Assembly (NCBI RefSeq): GCF_013694245.2
Contig: NZ_CP059322.2
Coordinates: forward strand, 1,422,001-1,486,000
Length of the DNA stretch: 64,000 bases
DNA from: Micromonospora ferruginea
GTDB lineage: Bacteria; Actinomycetota; Actinomycetes; Mycobacteriales; Micromonosporaceae
Reading direction: 5' to 3'
In this document: in pieces, positions 51,024-61,740 of the stretch
How positions within the stretch are numbered: the first letter of the stretch is position 1
Layout of the letters: every line of letters begins with the position of its first letter
Notes under the pieces: generated by a model
Told to the model about the DNA's origin: nothing
Database searches by the model: none
What the model saw: the letters and a program-made list of their open reading frames with translations, nothing else
Translations under genes and position numbers: made by a program

Positions 51024-52001
51024 ATGGCCGACGACCAGCACGTATCCCCGGCGGGTGCCGACATCCGCGACCACCGACTGATCTACGGCTGCATGGGGCT
51101 GGGCGGCGGGTGGGACGACGAACCGTACGGCGCGCCGGAGATCGCGGCGGCCGAGGCGGCGGTCGAGGCCGCCCTGGAGATCGGTGTCACCGCGTTCGAC
51201 CACGCCGACATCTACCGCAACGGCAAGTCGGAGGCGGTCTTCGGCGAGGTGCTCGCCCGCGCCCCGGAACTCCGCTCGCGGGTGGTGCTGCAGAGCAAGT
51301 GCGGCATCCGCCTGACCGGCGACGACGGTCCGGGCCGGTACGACCTGCGCGGCGAGCACATCGTGCGCAGCGTCGAGCGGAGCCTGACCCGGCTGCGCAC
51401 GGACGTGCTCGACGTCCTGCTGCTGCACCGGCCGGACCCGCTCGCCGAGCCGGACGAGGTGGCCGAGGCGCTGCACACGCTGCACCGGCAGGGCCTGGTG
51501 CGGCAGTTCGGCGTGTCGAACATGGCGGCGGCGCAGGTCGCCCACCTCCAGGCGTCGCTCGACGTGCCGCTGGTCGCCAACCAGTTGGAGATCAGCCTGG
51601 CCCGGCGCGACTGGGTCGAGGCCGGCGTGCTGGTGAACACCGCCGAGTCCACCGGCGTCGGGTTTCCGCTCGGCACGCTGGAACACTGCCGGGCGCACCG
51701 GATCGGCGTCCAGTCGTGGAGCCCGCTGGCGCGCGGGCGCTTCACCGGCGCGGGGCGGACGCCGGCCGACCGGGCGACCGCCGACCGGGTCGCCGCTCTC
51801 GCCGAGGCCAAGGGGACGACGCCGGAGGCGATCGTGCTGTGGTGGATCCAGCGGCACCCGGCGCGGGTGGCGCCGGTGATCGGCACCGCCAGTCCGGAGC
51901 GCATCCGGGCCTGCCGGGACGCGGTCCGTCGGGAGCCGGAGCTGACCCGCCAGGAGTGGTACGACCTGTGGGTGGTCGCGCGCGGCGCCCCGCTGCCGTG
52001 A
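51024..52001 (+). CDS. aldo/keto reductase
   Basis: NADPH-dependent oxidoreductase of 325 aa with a TIM barrel. The catalytic tetrad is visible: Asp and Tyr in FDHADIYRNG, Lys in LQSKCGIRL, His in LLLHRPDPL. LEISLARRDWVEAGVL and IGTASPERIRACRDA are typical of the YdhF-like subgroup. ATG 51024 lacks a clear ribosome site. The substrate is unknown. It is divergent from the two-component operon. Confidence 0.92.
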   Translation: MADDQHVSPAGADIRDHRLIYGCMGLGGGWDDEPYGAPEIAAAEAAVEAALEIGVTAFDHADIYRNGKSEAVFGEVLARAPELRSRVVLQSKCGIRLTGDDGPGRYDLRGEHIVRSVERSLTRLRTDVLDVLLLHRPDPLAEPDEVAEALHTLHRQGLVRQFGVSNMAAAQVAHLQASLDVPLVANQLEISLARRDWVEAGVLVNTAESTGVGFPLGTLEHCRAHRIGVQSWSPLARGRFTGAGRTPADRATADRVAALAEAKGTTPEAIVLWWIQRHPARVAPVIGTASPERIRACRDAVRREPELTRQEWYDLWVVARGAPLP

Positions 52002-52005
52002 CGGT

Positions 52006-52036
52006 CCCGGGGGCGGCCGGTCGGGTCGCCCCCGGG
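52006..52036. terminator. bidirectional terminator hairpin
   Basis: CCCGGGGGCG and CGCCCCCGGG, 10-bp perfect arms with an 11-base loop, lie between the convergent aldo/keto reductase and esterase genes. Confidence 0.7.
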
Positions 52037-52046
52037 CACGCGCCGG

Positions 52047-53402
52047 TCAGGCGAGCGCGCAGGCCGCGCCGTTGAGCGTGAACGAGGTGGGCCTGGCGGT
52101 GTTGCCGGTGTGGGTGGCCTGGAACCCGATGGTGGTCGACCCGTTGGGGCCGATGGTGCCGTTGTAGGCGACGTTGCGGGCGGTCACCTGGCCGGAGGCG
52201 GGGGAGTAGGAGGCGTTCCAGCCCGAGGTGATGCTCTGCCCGCCGGGCAGCGTGAACGCCAGCGACCAGCCGTTCACCGCGCTCGACCCGGTGTTGGTGA
52301 TGGTGATGTTCTCAGTCAGCCCGGAGTTCCAGGCGTTGACCTCGACGCTCACCCGGCAGGCCCCGCCGCCGGGCGGGGGAGTGGTCGGGCCCGGGGTCGG
52401 CGACGTGGTCGGGGTCGGCGTCGGGCTGGGCGAGGTGGTCGGCGTGGGCGACGTGGTCGGGCTGGGCGTGCCGGTCAGGCCGAAGAACGCGATCGCGACC
52501 GCGGCCATGCCGGCGGACGGCAGGCTGTGCCCGGCGCCCTGGATGCTGTACGCCTCGACCTGCACGGTGCCGGCGCCGTCGGCCCAGCGGCGCCGGTTCC
52601 AGCCGGCCTGCGGCGTGTCCGTGGAGGTGGGCGTCTGGCTGAGCCCGAACACGTTGGTCCACTGCTCGATCTCCTCCTGGAGCAGCGAGTAGGGCACCAG
52701 GTTGTCGGCGGTGCCGTGCCAGAGCTGCACCCGGGGGCGGGGGCCGGTGTAGCCGGGATACGCCTGGCGGACCGCGTCACCCCACTGCTGCGGGGTCCGG
52801 TTCATGCTGCCGCCGGTGCACTGGCTGCTGCCCGGCGGATAGTCCGCCGCGTTCGCGAAGCAGTTGTAGGGCACGCCCATGAACGCCGCGCCGGCTTTGA
52901 ACACGTCGGGGTAGAGCGCCAGCATGTGGTTGGTCATCATGCCGCCGGACGAGCTGCCGGTGGCGTAGACCCGGTCCGGGTCGGCGCCGTACTGCTGCTG
53001 GACGTAGCGGACCATCGAGACGATCGACACCGGGTCGCTGCCGCCGCCGCGCCGCTTGGCGGCGTCGGACCAGGTGTCGAAGCAGTTGCCGAAGCCGGCC
53101 TGCTGGGTCGCGCTGGGGTAGATCACGATGTAGCCGTACCGGTCGGCCAGCGAGGCGAACTCGCTGCCGGAGTAGAAGCCGGGGCCGGAGCCGCCGCAGC
53201 CGTGCATGGCCACCACGGTCGCCGGCCGGGCCGGCCGGTTGTCCGGGACGTAGACGTGCATCCGCATCCGCCCCGGGTTGTCGCCGAAGCTGGTCACCTC
53301 GGTCAGCGACGCCGCGTAGGCGGGTTGCGTCGCGGGGACCACCAGGCCGGCCGCCGCCAGCGTGGCGGCCACGGCGAGCAGGATCTTCCCTCTGGTTCTC
53401 AC
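52047..53402 (-). CDS. secreted CE1/PHB-depolymerase-type esterase with CBM2
   Basis: A 451-aa exported esterase. It has a signal peptide (ILLAVAATLAAAGLVVPATQPAYA) and an alpha/beta-hydrolase domain with VVAMHGCGGSGPGF, nucleophile GSSSGGMMTNHML and LWHGTADNLVPY. A long Pro/Thr/Ser linker precedes a C-terminal CBM2 (CRVSVEVNAWNSGLTENITITNT, NGWSLAFTLPGGQSITSGWNASY). Start GTG 53402 follows GAAGGAG. It is an acetylxylan/feruloyl esterase or PHB depolymerase; the cellulose-binding module and the nearby xylanase favour plant-wall acetyl or feruloyl esters. Confidence 0.9.
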   Translation of the reverse strand: MRTRGKILLAVAATLAAAGLVVPATQPAYAASLTEVTSFGDNPGRMRMHVYVPDNRPARPATVVAMHGCGGSGPGFYSGSEFASLADRYGYIVIYPSATQQAGFGNCFDTWSDAAKRRGGGSDPVSIVSMVRYVQQQYGADPDRVYATGSSSGGMMTNHMLALYPDVFKAGAAFMGVPYNCFANAADYPPGSSQCTGGSMNRTPQQWGDAVRQAYPGYTGPRPRVQLWHGTADNLVPYSLLQEEIEQWTNVFGLSQTPTSTDTPQAGWNRRRWADGAGTVQVEAYSIQGAGHSLPSAGMAAVAIAFFGLTGTPSPTTSPTPTTSPSPTPTPTTSPTPGPTTPPPGGGACRVSVEVNAWNSGLTENITITNTGSSAVNGWSLAFTLPGGQSITSGWNASYSPASGQVTARNVAYNGTIGPNGSTTIGFQATHTGNTARPTSFTLNGAACALA

Positions 53403-53478
53403 GGAGACTCCTTCGATCACCTGTGCAGGTTGACGTCGTGGGTGGTTCGCCCTGCCCGGCTCCGTGTCGGGTAGCAGA

Positions 53479-53508
53479 TAGTGTTCCCGCCGGTCCCACA
53501 AGTGTCAA
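53479..53508 (-). promoter_or_regulatory. possible promoter of the esterase gene
   Basis: On the minus strand TTGACA (53503-53508) is followed after 19 bases by CACTAT (53479-53484), about 75 bases before GTG 53402. The -35 is perfect; spacing is longer than ideal. Confidence 0.4.
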
Positions 53509-53588
53509 TCGATGAATCGCGATGCGTTGCCGACCCCGATCTCCGTCTACAGTCGAGGCCCCGTCGCCGAGTCGACTCCGGAGTGCCC

Positions 53589-54560
53589 GTGGCCAGCGCG
53601 TTCGACATCGAGGAGATCTACCCCGACGAGCCCTCGGTGCGGCTGCCCCGGCGACAGTCCGGCGCCGCGCCGCAGGGTGTGGTGGTGACGCTGATGGCGG
53701 ACTACACGCTGCGTACCCGGGCGGCGCTGCCCTCCGCGGCGATCGTGACGTTGCTCGCCGAGACCGGGGTGAGCAACGCCGGCGCGCGGACCGCGATCAG
53801 CCGGCTGGCCCGCCGGGGCGTGCTGGAGCGCAGCCGGCAGGGCCGCCACAGCTCCTACCGGCTCAGCCGCGGCGTCGCCGCCGACCTCTCCGCCGGCGGG
53901 AACTGGATCCTCACCTCCACCACCACCCCGACGGCGTGGGACGGGAGCTGGACGCTCGTCGCGTTCTCGCTGCCGCAGGACCGCGGCGCCCAGCGCCGCG
54001 CGCTGCGCGGGCAGCTCCGCTGGCTCGGCTTCGCGCCGCTCTACGACGGGCTCTGGGTCTCGCCGTACGAGCCGACCCCGCCGGCCCGGTCGCTGCTGGC
54101 CGGGCTCGCCCCCGGCGCGGTCACCGTCTTCCGGGCCCGGCAGGCCGCGCTGGACGGGGTCGGGCAGCGCGCGCCGATCGAGGCGTGGGACATCGCCGGC
54201 ATCGCCGCGCAGTACCAGGAGTTCCTGCGCCGGTGGACCCCGCTGGCGTCCCGGACCGGCACGGTCGACGGCCCGGCCGCCGTGCGGGCGCGCACCGAGG
54301 TGATGGACACCTACCGGCGGTTCCCGACGCTCGACCCGCGGCTGCCGCGGGAACTCCTCCCGGCCGGCTGGCCCCGGCAGTCGGCCCACGACCTGTTCAC
54401 GGCCGTCTACGACGGGCTCGCCGAGACCGCCGAGCGCCACGTCCGCGCGGTCGTCGCCCGGCACGCCGGCGGCACGCCACCGGACGGCGTCCGGGCGCAC
54501 ACCACCGCCGACATGCTCGCCGGCGTACGCCCGGACGGGTGCGGCGCGCCGCCGACGTGA
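53589..54560 (+). CDS. PaaX-family transcriptional regulator
   Basis: A 323-aa regulator. The N-terminal winged helix has SAAIVTLLAETGVSNAGARTAISRLARRGVLERSRQGRHSSYRLS. A central PaaX domain has WTLVAFSLPQDRGAQRRALRGQLRWLGFAPLYDGLWVSP, and the C-terminal PaaX_C region has EVMDTYRRFPTLDPRLPRELLPAGWP. Start GTG 53589 has GGAG. PaaX proteins repress aromatic or phenylacetyl-CoA degradation genes, none of which are here. It is divergent from the esterase, which may be its target. Confidence 0.92.
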   Translation: MASAFDIEEIYPDEPSVRLPRRQSGAAPQGVVVTLMADYTLRTRAALPSAAIVTLLAETGVSNAGARTAISRLARRGVLERSRQGRHSSYRLSRGVAADLSAGGNWILTSTTTPTAWDGSWTLVAFSLPQDRGAQRRALRGQLRWLGFAPLYDGLWVSPYEPTPPARSLLAGLAPGAVTVFRARQAALDGVGQRAPIEAWDIAGIAAQYQEFLRRWTPLASRTGTVDGPAAVRARTEVMDTYRRFPTLDPRLPRELLPAGWPRQSAHDLFTAVYDGLAETAERHVRAVVARHAGGTPPDGVRAHTTADMLAGVRPDGCGAPPT

Positions 54561-54639
54561 CGATCGGCCGCGGCGCGGGGTGGGCCGGGCCGGGCGGGCC
54601 GGCTCCCGGTCACGTCCGCCCGGCGGTCCGACCGTCCGT

Positions 54640-55062
54640 TCAGGCCGCCACCGCGTCCGGGCCGACCGGGGTACGCCGACCGAGCGCGGCCACCGCGACC
54701 AGGATGATCGGCACGAGCGTCAGGTGGCACCCGGCGAGCGTGGCCTTGCTGGTGGCGTCCAGGTCGGTGGGGAGCGTCATCGCGACGACGGTGAGCACCG
54801 CGAGCGCCGGGCCGACGATCGACGCGGCCCGGACCACCCAGCCGAACCGGGGCGCCAGCAGCGCCACGGCGGTGAGCCCGACCAGCAGCGGCAGCGCGCT
54901 GAACGCCGCGACCGTCACGGCGTTCACCTCGGCCGGCCCGCTCGCGGCGGTGAACCGGAACGTGCCGCCGGCGGCCCGGCCGACCGCGTAGACGACCAGG
55001 TTGACGACCACCGCCGCGACGGTGGCCAACGCGACGACCGCCGCGCGCGGCAGGTCAGCCAC
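54640..55062 (-). CDS. DUF6069-like four-helix membrane protein
   Basis: A 140-aa integral membrane protein with four helices (VVALATVAAVVVNLVVYAVGR, VTVAAFSALPLLVGLTAVALL, AASIVGPALAVLTVVAMTLP, HLTLVPIILVAVAAL). The spacing and the AEVNAVTVAAFSALPLL block fit DUF6069 proteins of actinobacteria, whose function is unknown. GTG 55062 overlaps the SRPBCC gene by 8 bases, making it the third gene of the ArsR operon. Confidence 0.75.
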   Translation of the reverse strand: MADLPRAAVVALATVAAVVVNLVVYAVGRAAGGTFRFTAASGPAEVNAVTVAAFSALPLLVGLTAVALLAPRFGWVVRAASIVGPALAVLTVVAMTLPTDLDATSKATLAGCHLTLVPIILVAVAALGRRTPVGPDAVAA

Positions 55063-55510
55063 GCGATCGCTCCCGCGCCAGGTAGGCCTCGACGCGGTCC
55101 AGCGCGCCGCTCCACGCCTCGCCGGCGAAGAAGTCGCGCACCTCGGGCGTCGGGAAGCCGCTCTGCACCACGGTCATCAGCGTGCCGCCGTCCCGCTCCT
55201 CGAAGGTGATCTCGATGTGGGTGGTCATCGTCTCCCCGTCGGGGCTGCTGCCGACCGACTCGGTGACCAGTCGGCGCGGCCGTTCGATCTCCAGGAACGT
55301 CTGCGTCTCGCGGAACAGCATGTCGGGCGACGGCCCCCACACCGCGGTCTGCTTCCCGCCGACCCGCAGGTCCACGTCGATCTCCACGATGCCCGGCTCC
55401 TCGTCGAGGATGCTGAACCAGATCTTCTGCTTCTCGGCGTCGGTGTAGGCGTCGAAGACCTCCTCGGGGGAGGCGGGGAGCTGCCGGGTCATCCGCATGT
55501 CGATGGTCAT
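55055..55510 (-). CDS. SRPBCC/AHSA1-type START-fold protein
   Basis: A 151-aa protein of the activator-of-Hsp90 C-terminal-like (AHSA1/PF08327) type. It has RQLPASPEEVFDAYTDAEKQKIWF, VDLRVGGKQTAVWGP, and ITFEERDGGTLMTVVQSGFPTPEVRDFFAGEAWSGALDRVEAYL. It is a hydrophobic ligand-binding cup; the ligand is unknown. The ATG overlaps the ArsR stop, the usual ArsR-SRPBCC pairing in actinobacteria. Confidence 0.92.
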   Translation of the reverse strand: MTIDMRMTRQLPASPEEVFDAYTDAEKQKIWFSILDEEPGIVEIDVDLRVGGKQTAVWGPSPDMLFRETQTFLEIERPRRLVTESVGSSPDGETMTTHIEITFEERDGGTLMTVVQSGFPTPEVRDFFAGEAWSGALDRVEAYLARERSRG

Positions 55511-55860
55511 GTGTCCGGGTCCTTCGGGTCGGTGCGGTCGGGTCGGAGCGTGAAGTAGGCGTCCAGGCCGTCCAGGCGGCGTGCCCAGAGCCGCTGGTAG
55601 AAGCCGATCCAGGCCATCGCGTCGTCCAGCGGCGCGTCGGCGAGGTGGCACTGCCGGGACCGGCCGACCTTGCGCGTCACCACCAGGCCGGCGTTCTCCA
55701 GCGCCTGGACGTGCTTCTTCATGCCGGTGAGGCTCATTCCGGTGGGCTCGGTCAGCTCGCTGATGGTGGCCGGGCCGGCGCCGAGGCGGACGAGGATGTC
55801 GCGCCGGGTGGGGTCGGCCAGGCTGGCGAACACCCGGTTGAGGATCTCTTGCTGAACCAC
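55507..55860 (-). CDS. ArsR-family transcriptional repressor
   Basis: A 117-aa winged-helix repressor: ILNRVFASLADPTRRDILVRLGAGPATISELTEPTGMSLTGMKKHVQALENAGLV, then GRSRQCHLADAPL and a C-terminal FYQRLWARRLDGL. No Cys metal site in the recognition helix, so it is not an arsenic sensor. Start GTG 55860 coincides with the expected transcription start of the promoter at 55868-55896 (leaderless). Two TGAACC-N4-GGTTCA palindromes at that promoter imply autorepression of this three-gene operon. Confidence 0.92.
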   Translation of the reverse strand: MVQQEILNRVFASLADPTRRDILVRLGAGPATISELTEPTGMSLTGMKKHVQALENAGLVVTRKVGRSRQCHLADAPLDDAMAWIGFYQRLWARRLDGLDAYFTLRPDRTDPKDPDT

Positions 55861-55868
55861 GTGGTTCA
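55853..55868. promoter_or_regulatory. ArsR operator 1
   Basis: TGAACCACGTGGTTCA, a perfect 16-bp palindrome over the first codons and predicted transcription start of the ArsR gene. Confidence 0.7.
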
Positions 55869-55896
55869 CCTTATGACACTGAACCCATCGGTTCAA
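55868..55896 (-). promoter_or_regulatory. promoter of the ArsR operon
   Basis: On the minus strand TTGAAC (55891-55896), 17-base spacer, TAAGGT (55868-55873). Transcription would start about 7 bases on, at or next to GTG 55860. Both operators overlap it. Confidence 0.6.
55880..55895. promoter_or_regulatory. ArsR operator 2
   Basis: TGAACCCATCGGTTCA has the same TGAACC and GGTTCA half-sites with a 4-base centre. It covers the -35. The centres of the two operators are 27 bases apart. Confidence 0.7.
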
Positions 55897-55945
55897 CGTC
55901 GACACGCCGATCCGATCGACCGCCGGTGTCGGGCAGGATGGCGCG

Positions 55946-56734
55946 ATGACCCCACCCGAAACGGTGCTGGCCGACCTGCGTACCGCCTGGGCGGACGCGC
56001 TGCCCGGCCGGCTGATCGGCCTCTACGCGCACGGCTCGCTCGTGGCCGGCGACTTCGCCCCGGCGCGCAGCGACCTCGACCTGCTCGCGGTGCTCGACCG
56101 CGATCCGGACGAGGAACTCCTCGCCGTGCTCGCCGGGCTGCACGGCGGCCTGGACCGGCGGCATCCGGGTTGGGTCGGCCGGGTCGAGGTGGAGTACGTC
56201 TCGCCGGCGGCGGTCCGTCACGCCGGCACGGGCTCGCCGGACCGCAGGCACGTGATCGCCCGGGTCAGCCCCGGCGAGCTGCTGCACCTGCTGCCCGCCA
56301 CCCGCCACCGCGTCGTCACCTGGGCGTCGGTGCGCGACCACGGTCGTCCGCTGCTCGGCCCGGCGCCCGACGCGCTGTTGCCGGCGATCGACCCCGCTCT
56401 CGTGCGCACGGCCCTGCTGGACCACGTCCGGGACTGGCCGGAGTGGGTGACCGGGATGACCACGCCGGGGGCCCGGTCCTACGCGGTGCTCACCCTGTGC
56501 CGGGCCTACCAACGCCTCCGGTGCGGCCGGCAATTGTCCAAGCGGCAGGCCGCCGCCCCGACCGCCGCCGCGTTTCCGCACCGGGCGGACCTCATCGGCT
56601 GGGCCCGCGACTGGTGGTACGACTCCGGCCGGGACGACGACTCCGGCCCGCACGGCGACGCGCCGGCGTTCGTGCGCGAGGTGAGCGCGGCCGTCCTCGC
56701 CGCCGAGGCGGACGCGCGGGGCCACGTCCGCTGA
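55946..56734 (+). CDS. aminoglycoside adenylyltransferase-like nucleotidyltransferase
   Basis: A 262-aa protein. The nucleotidyltransferase signature is YAHGSLVAGDFAPARSDLDLLAVLD near residues 30-55, with GS and DxD metal ligands. The C-terminal helical half (ARSYAVLTLCRAYQRLRCGRQLSKRQAA) matches the DUF4111/AadA-type layout. AadA enzymes adenylylate streptomycin or spectinomycin. Chromosomal relatives of this kind often have unknown substrates, so resistance is possible but not shown. Confidence 0.85.
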   Translation: MTPPETVLADLRTAWADALPGRLIGLYAHGSLVAGDFAPARSDLDLLAVLDRDPDEELLAVLAGLHGGLDRRHPGWVGRVEVEYVSPAAVRHAGTGSPDRRHVIARVSPGELLHLLPATRHRVVTWASVRDHGRPLLGPAPDALLPAIDPALVRTALLDHVRDWPEWVTGMTTPGARSYAVLTLCRAYQRLRCGRQLSKRQAAAPTAAAFPHRADLIGWARDWWYDSGRDDDSGPHGDAPAFVREVSAAVLAAEADARGHVR

Positions 56735-56852
56735 TCTGCCGGCGACGGGAAGCGCTACGACCGGGCCGGAGGTGCGCCGAGCGCGGCGGCCAGGGCGGGC
56801 AGTCGACCGAAGGCGCGGGCGCCGGTAGCGCTGCACCTGGCCCGAAAACCTT

Positions 56853-56865
56853 CCGAAAGTTTCGG
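56853..56865. promoter_or_regulatory. xylanase-type operator CCGAAAGTTTCGG
   Basis: Perfect 13-base palindrome containing CGAAAGTTTCG, close to the CGAAANTTTCG element known upstream of streptomycete xylan-utilisation genes, where a LacI-type regulator binds. Confidence 0.65.
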
Positions 56866-57014
56866 TGACAACGCTTTCTTGGCAATCGGCAATGGCCGCT
56901 CCAGCGCGAAGTTCGCCGAGTGTCGAAGCGCTTCACAGCGCTCTGTGCAGGAAATATGTGAGTTCGTCGGCCGGGTCGGATCGCCGCCGGTTTCCACGAT
57001 GTTTCCGGAAGTTG

Positions 57015-57043
57015 TTGACACGGTGAACCGGCGACTCCAATAC
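57015..57043 (+). promoter_or_regulatory. promoter of the xylanase gene
   Basis: TTGACA (57015-57020), 17-base spacer, CAATAC (57038-57043), leaving a leader of about 60 bases with GGGAGGAAA before ATG 57109. Confidence 0.65.
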
Positions 57044-57108
57044 TTGCCATCGACCCACCTCTATGAAAATCGGCCGCGCGCCAGCCACCACAGGGAGGAA
57101 ACTCGCCC

Positions 57109-58113
57109 ATGAACGACGCCCCCGTCCGCTCGGGCAGCCGCAGGCGCGGACGCCTCAGGATGCTCCTCGGCGGCGCCTGCGCGGTGGCGCTCGCCGCCGC
57201 CGGCACGACCGCGGTCCTGTCCGGTCCGGCCTACGCCGACACGACCGTCACGTCGAACCAGACCGGCACCAACAACGGCTACTTCTTCTCCTTCTGGAAG
57301 GACAGTGGCAACGTCTCCATGACGATGGGGAACGGCGGTCAGTACAGCACCCAGTGGAGCGGCATCAACAACTTCGTGGCCGGCAAGGGCTGGAAGCCCG
57401 GCACGGCCCGCAACGTCACCTACTCCGGCAGCTTCAACCCGTCCGGCAACGCCTACCTCACCCTCTACGGGTGGACCCGCAGCCCCCTCGTCGAGTACTA
57501 CATCGTCGACAGCTGGGGCAGTTGGCGCCCGCCGGGCAGCGGCTTCATGGGCACGGTGAGCAGCGACGGCGGCACGTACGACATCTACCGCACCCAGCGG
57601 GTCAACGCGCCCTCGATCGACGGCACCCAGACCTTCTACCAGTACTGGAGCGTCCGGCAGTCGAAGCGCGTCGGCGGCACGATCAGCGCCGGCAACCACT
57701 TCAGCGCCTGGTCCCGGCTCGGCATGAACCTCGGCAACCACGACTACCAGATCCTGGCCACCGAGGGCTACCAGAGCAGCGGGAACTCCAACATCACCGT
57801 GGACAGCTCCGGCGGCTCCAACCCGACCACCCCGCCGCCCAACAACGGCGGCGGCTGCACGGTCAGCGTGAACCGGGCCGAGGACTGGAGCGACCGGTTC
57901 AACACCACGTTCTCGGTCAGCGGCAGCAGCAACTGGACGGTCCGGATCCAGACCCAGGGCGGGCAGAGCCTGCAGAACAGCTGGAACGCGTCGGTCAGCG
58001 GCACCAGCGGCACGCTCACCGCGCGTCCCAACGGCAACGGCAACAACTTCGGCATCACGCTCTACAAGAACGGCAACAACACCACGCCGACGGCGACCTG
58101 TTCGACAAGCTGA
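57109..58113 (+). CDS. secreted GH11 endo-1,4-beta-xylanase with C-terminal carbohydrate-binding module
   Basis: A 334-aa exported enzyme. The signal peptide ([21 protein letters not shown]...AYA) precedes a GH11 beta-jelly-roll at about residues 43-230. The nucleophile Glu is in [13 protein letters not shown] and the acid/base Glu in [12 protein letters not shown] Pro/Asn linker leads to a CBM of about 85 residues ([33 protein letters not shown]) resembling CBM2-type modules. It hydrolyses xylan outside the cell. An operator and promoter are visible upstream. Confidence 0.95.
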   Translation: MNDAPVRSGSRRRGRLRMLLGGACAVALAAAGTTAVLSGPAYADTTVTSNQTGTNNGYFFSFWKDSGNVSMTMGNGGQYSTQWSGINNFVAGKGWKPGTARNVTYSGSFNPSGNAYLTLYGWTRSPLVEYYIVDSWGSWRPPGSGFMGTVSSDGGTYDIYRTQRVNAPSIDGTQTFYQYWSVRQSKRVGGTISAGNHFSAWSRLGMNLGNHDYQILATEGYQSSGNSNITVDSSGGSNPTTPPPNNGGGCTVSVNRAEDWSDRFNTTFSVSGSSNWTVRIQTQGGQSLQNSWNASVSGTSGTLTARPNGNGNNFGITLYKNGNNTTPTATCSTS

Positions 58114-58128
58114 GCTGGGCTTCTCCCC

Positions 58129-58160
58129 GGTGGGGGCACCGCGACCGCGGTGCCCCCACC
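58129..58160 (+). terminator. strong hairpin terminator after the xylanase gene
   Basis: GGTGGGGGCACCGC and GCGGTGCCCCCACC form a 14-bp perfect stem with a GACC loop, starting 15 bases after the stop codon. Confidence 0.8.
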
Positions 58161-58195
58161 GTCGCGTGTGTCGGCCGACACACCCGGGCGGAAAC

Positions 58196-58225
58196 TTGAT
58201 TCATTCCAGAAGAGTCGACTAGGGT
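58196..58225 (+). promoter_or_regulatory. furA promoter with FurA-box-like sequence, leaderless
   Basis: TTGATT (58196-58201), 18-base spacer, TAGGGT (58220-58225), six bases from ATG 58232. CTTGATTCATTCCAGAAG resembles the conserved furA promoter/operator I recall from mycobacteria. GAGTCGAC-TAGG-GTCGACTC (58212-58231) is an additional perfect inverted repeat ending at the ATG. Confidence 0.6.
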
Positions 58226-58231
58226 CGACTC

Positions 58232-60980
<2,749 letters not shown>

Positions 60981-60996
60981 TCCGCCGTTCCACCGC

Positions 60997-61037
60997 ACGA
61001 GCCCCGGCCGATCCCGCGCGGATCGACCGGGGCTCGT
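60997..61037. terminator. bidirectional terminator between katG and the response regulator
   Basis: ACGAGCCCCGGCCGATCC (60997-61014) pairs with GGATCGACCGGGGCTCGT (61020-61037) with one mismatch, between convergent genes. Confidence 0.8.
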
Positions 61038-61056
61038 CCCGTCGTCACGGCGCGGC

Positions 61057-61740
61057 TCAGAGCAGCTCGGCGTCGTGCACGAGCAGGGCGATCTGCACCC
61101 GGTTGTTCAGCCCCAGCTTGGCCAGCAGCCGCGACACGTGCCCCTTCACCGTCGGCACGCCCATGCCCAGTCCGGCGGCGATCTCGGCGTTCGACCGGCC
61201 CTGGCCGACCAGCACCGCCACGTCCCGCTCCCGGTCGGTGAGCGCGGCCAGGCCGTCCCGCGCGCGTGCCCGGCGGCTCCCCGCGGCCGGGTCCGCGACG
61301 TGGTCGATCAGCCGCCGGACGACCGTGGGGGACAGGATCGCCGCGCCCGCGGCGACGGTCCGGACGGCGGCGAGGATCTCCCGCGGCGGGGTGTCCTTGA
61401 GCAGGAATCCGCACGCGCCGCCGCGAAGCGCGTCCAGCACGTACTCGTCGGCGTCGAACGTGGTCAGCACGATGACCTCCGGCGCGCCCGGTCGGGACCG
61501 GATCCGGCGGGTCGCGGCCAGCCCGTCGAGGCGAGGCATCCGGACGTCCATGAGGATGACGTCCGGCCAGTGCGCCTGGGCCATCGACACCGCCTGCGCG
61601 CCGTCGGCCGCCTCGGCGACCACCTCGATGTCGGGCGACCCGCCGACCAGGATGCGCAGCCCGGCCCGGACCAGCGGGTCGTCGTCCACCACGGCCAGCC
61701 GGATCGGCCGCCCTCCGGGATCGCCGCTCAGGTCTGCCAC
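61057..61740 (-). CDS. NarL/FixJ-family response regulator
   Basis: A 227-aa regulator. Receiver: IRLAVVDDDPLVRAGLRILVGG, phospho-Asp in VILMDVRMPRLDG, VLTTFDADEYVLDALRGGACGFLLKD. HTH: LTDRERDVAVLVGQGRSNAEIAAGLGMGVPTVKGHV. GTG 61740 lies inside the end of the kinase gene (13-base overlap), so translation is coupled. It probably acts on the divergent membrane-protein gene at 63028. Confidence 0.93.
   Translation of the reverse strand: MADLSGDPGGRPIRLAVVDDDPLVRAGLRILVGGSPDIEVVAEAADGAQAVSMAQAHWPDVILMDVRMPRLDGLAATRRIRSRPGAPEVIVLTTFDADEYVLDALRGGACGFLLKDTPPREILAAVRTVAAGAAILSPTVVRRLIDHVADPAAGSRRARARDGLAALTDRERDVAVLVGQGRSNAEIAAGLGMGVPTVKGHVSRLLAKLGLNNRVQIALLVHDAELL

Larger units (their letters stand above)
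56735..57108 (+). promoter_or_regulatory. 374-base regulatory region of the xylanase gene
   Basis: No gene. Besides the operator at 56853-56865 and promoter at 57015-57043, it contains GAAGCGCTTC (56925-56934), CACAGCGCTCTGTG (56934-56947) and GTTTCCGGAAGTT (57001-57013). The dense symmetric elements suggest several regulators, as expected for a carbon-regulated secreted enzyme. Confidence 0.5.

Noticed and set aside
55946..56734. Streptomycin/spectinomycin resistance gene aadA
   Set aside because: The fold and motifs fit the superfamily, but nothing shows that aminoglycosides are the substrate, so no symbol was given.
57018..57043. GTGAACC before the xylanase as an eighth ECF-type promoter
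   Set aside because: No CGT(A/C) at the right distance; it is the spacer of a TTGACA-N17-CAATAC promoter.
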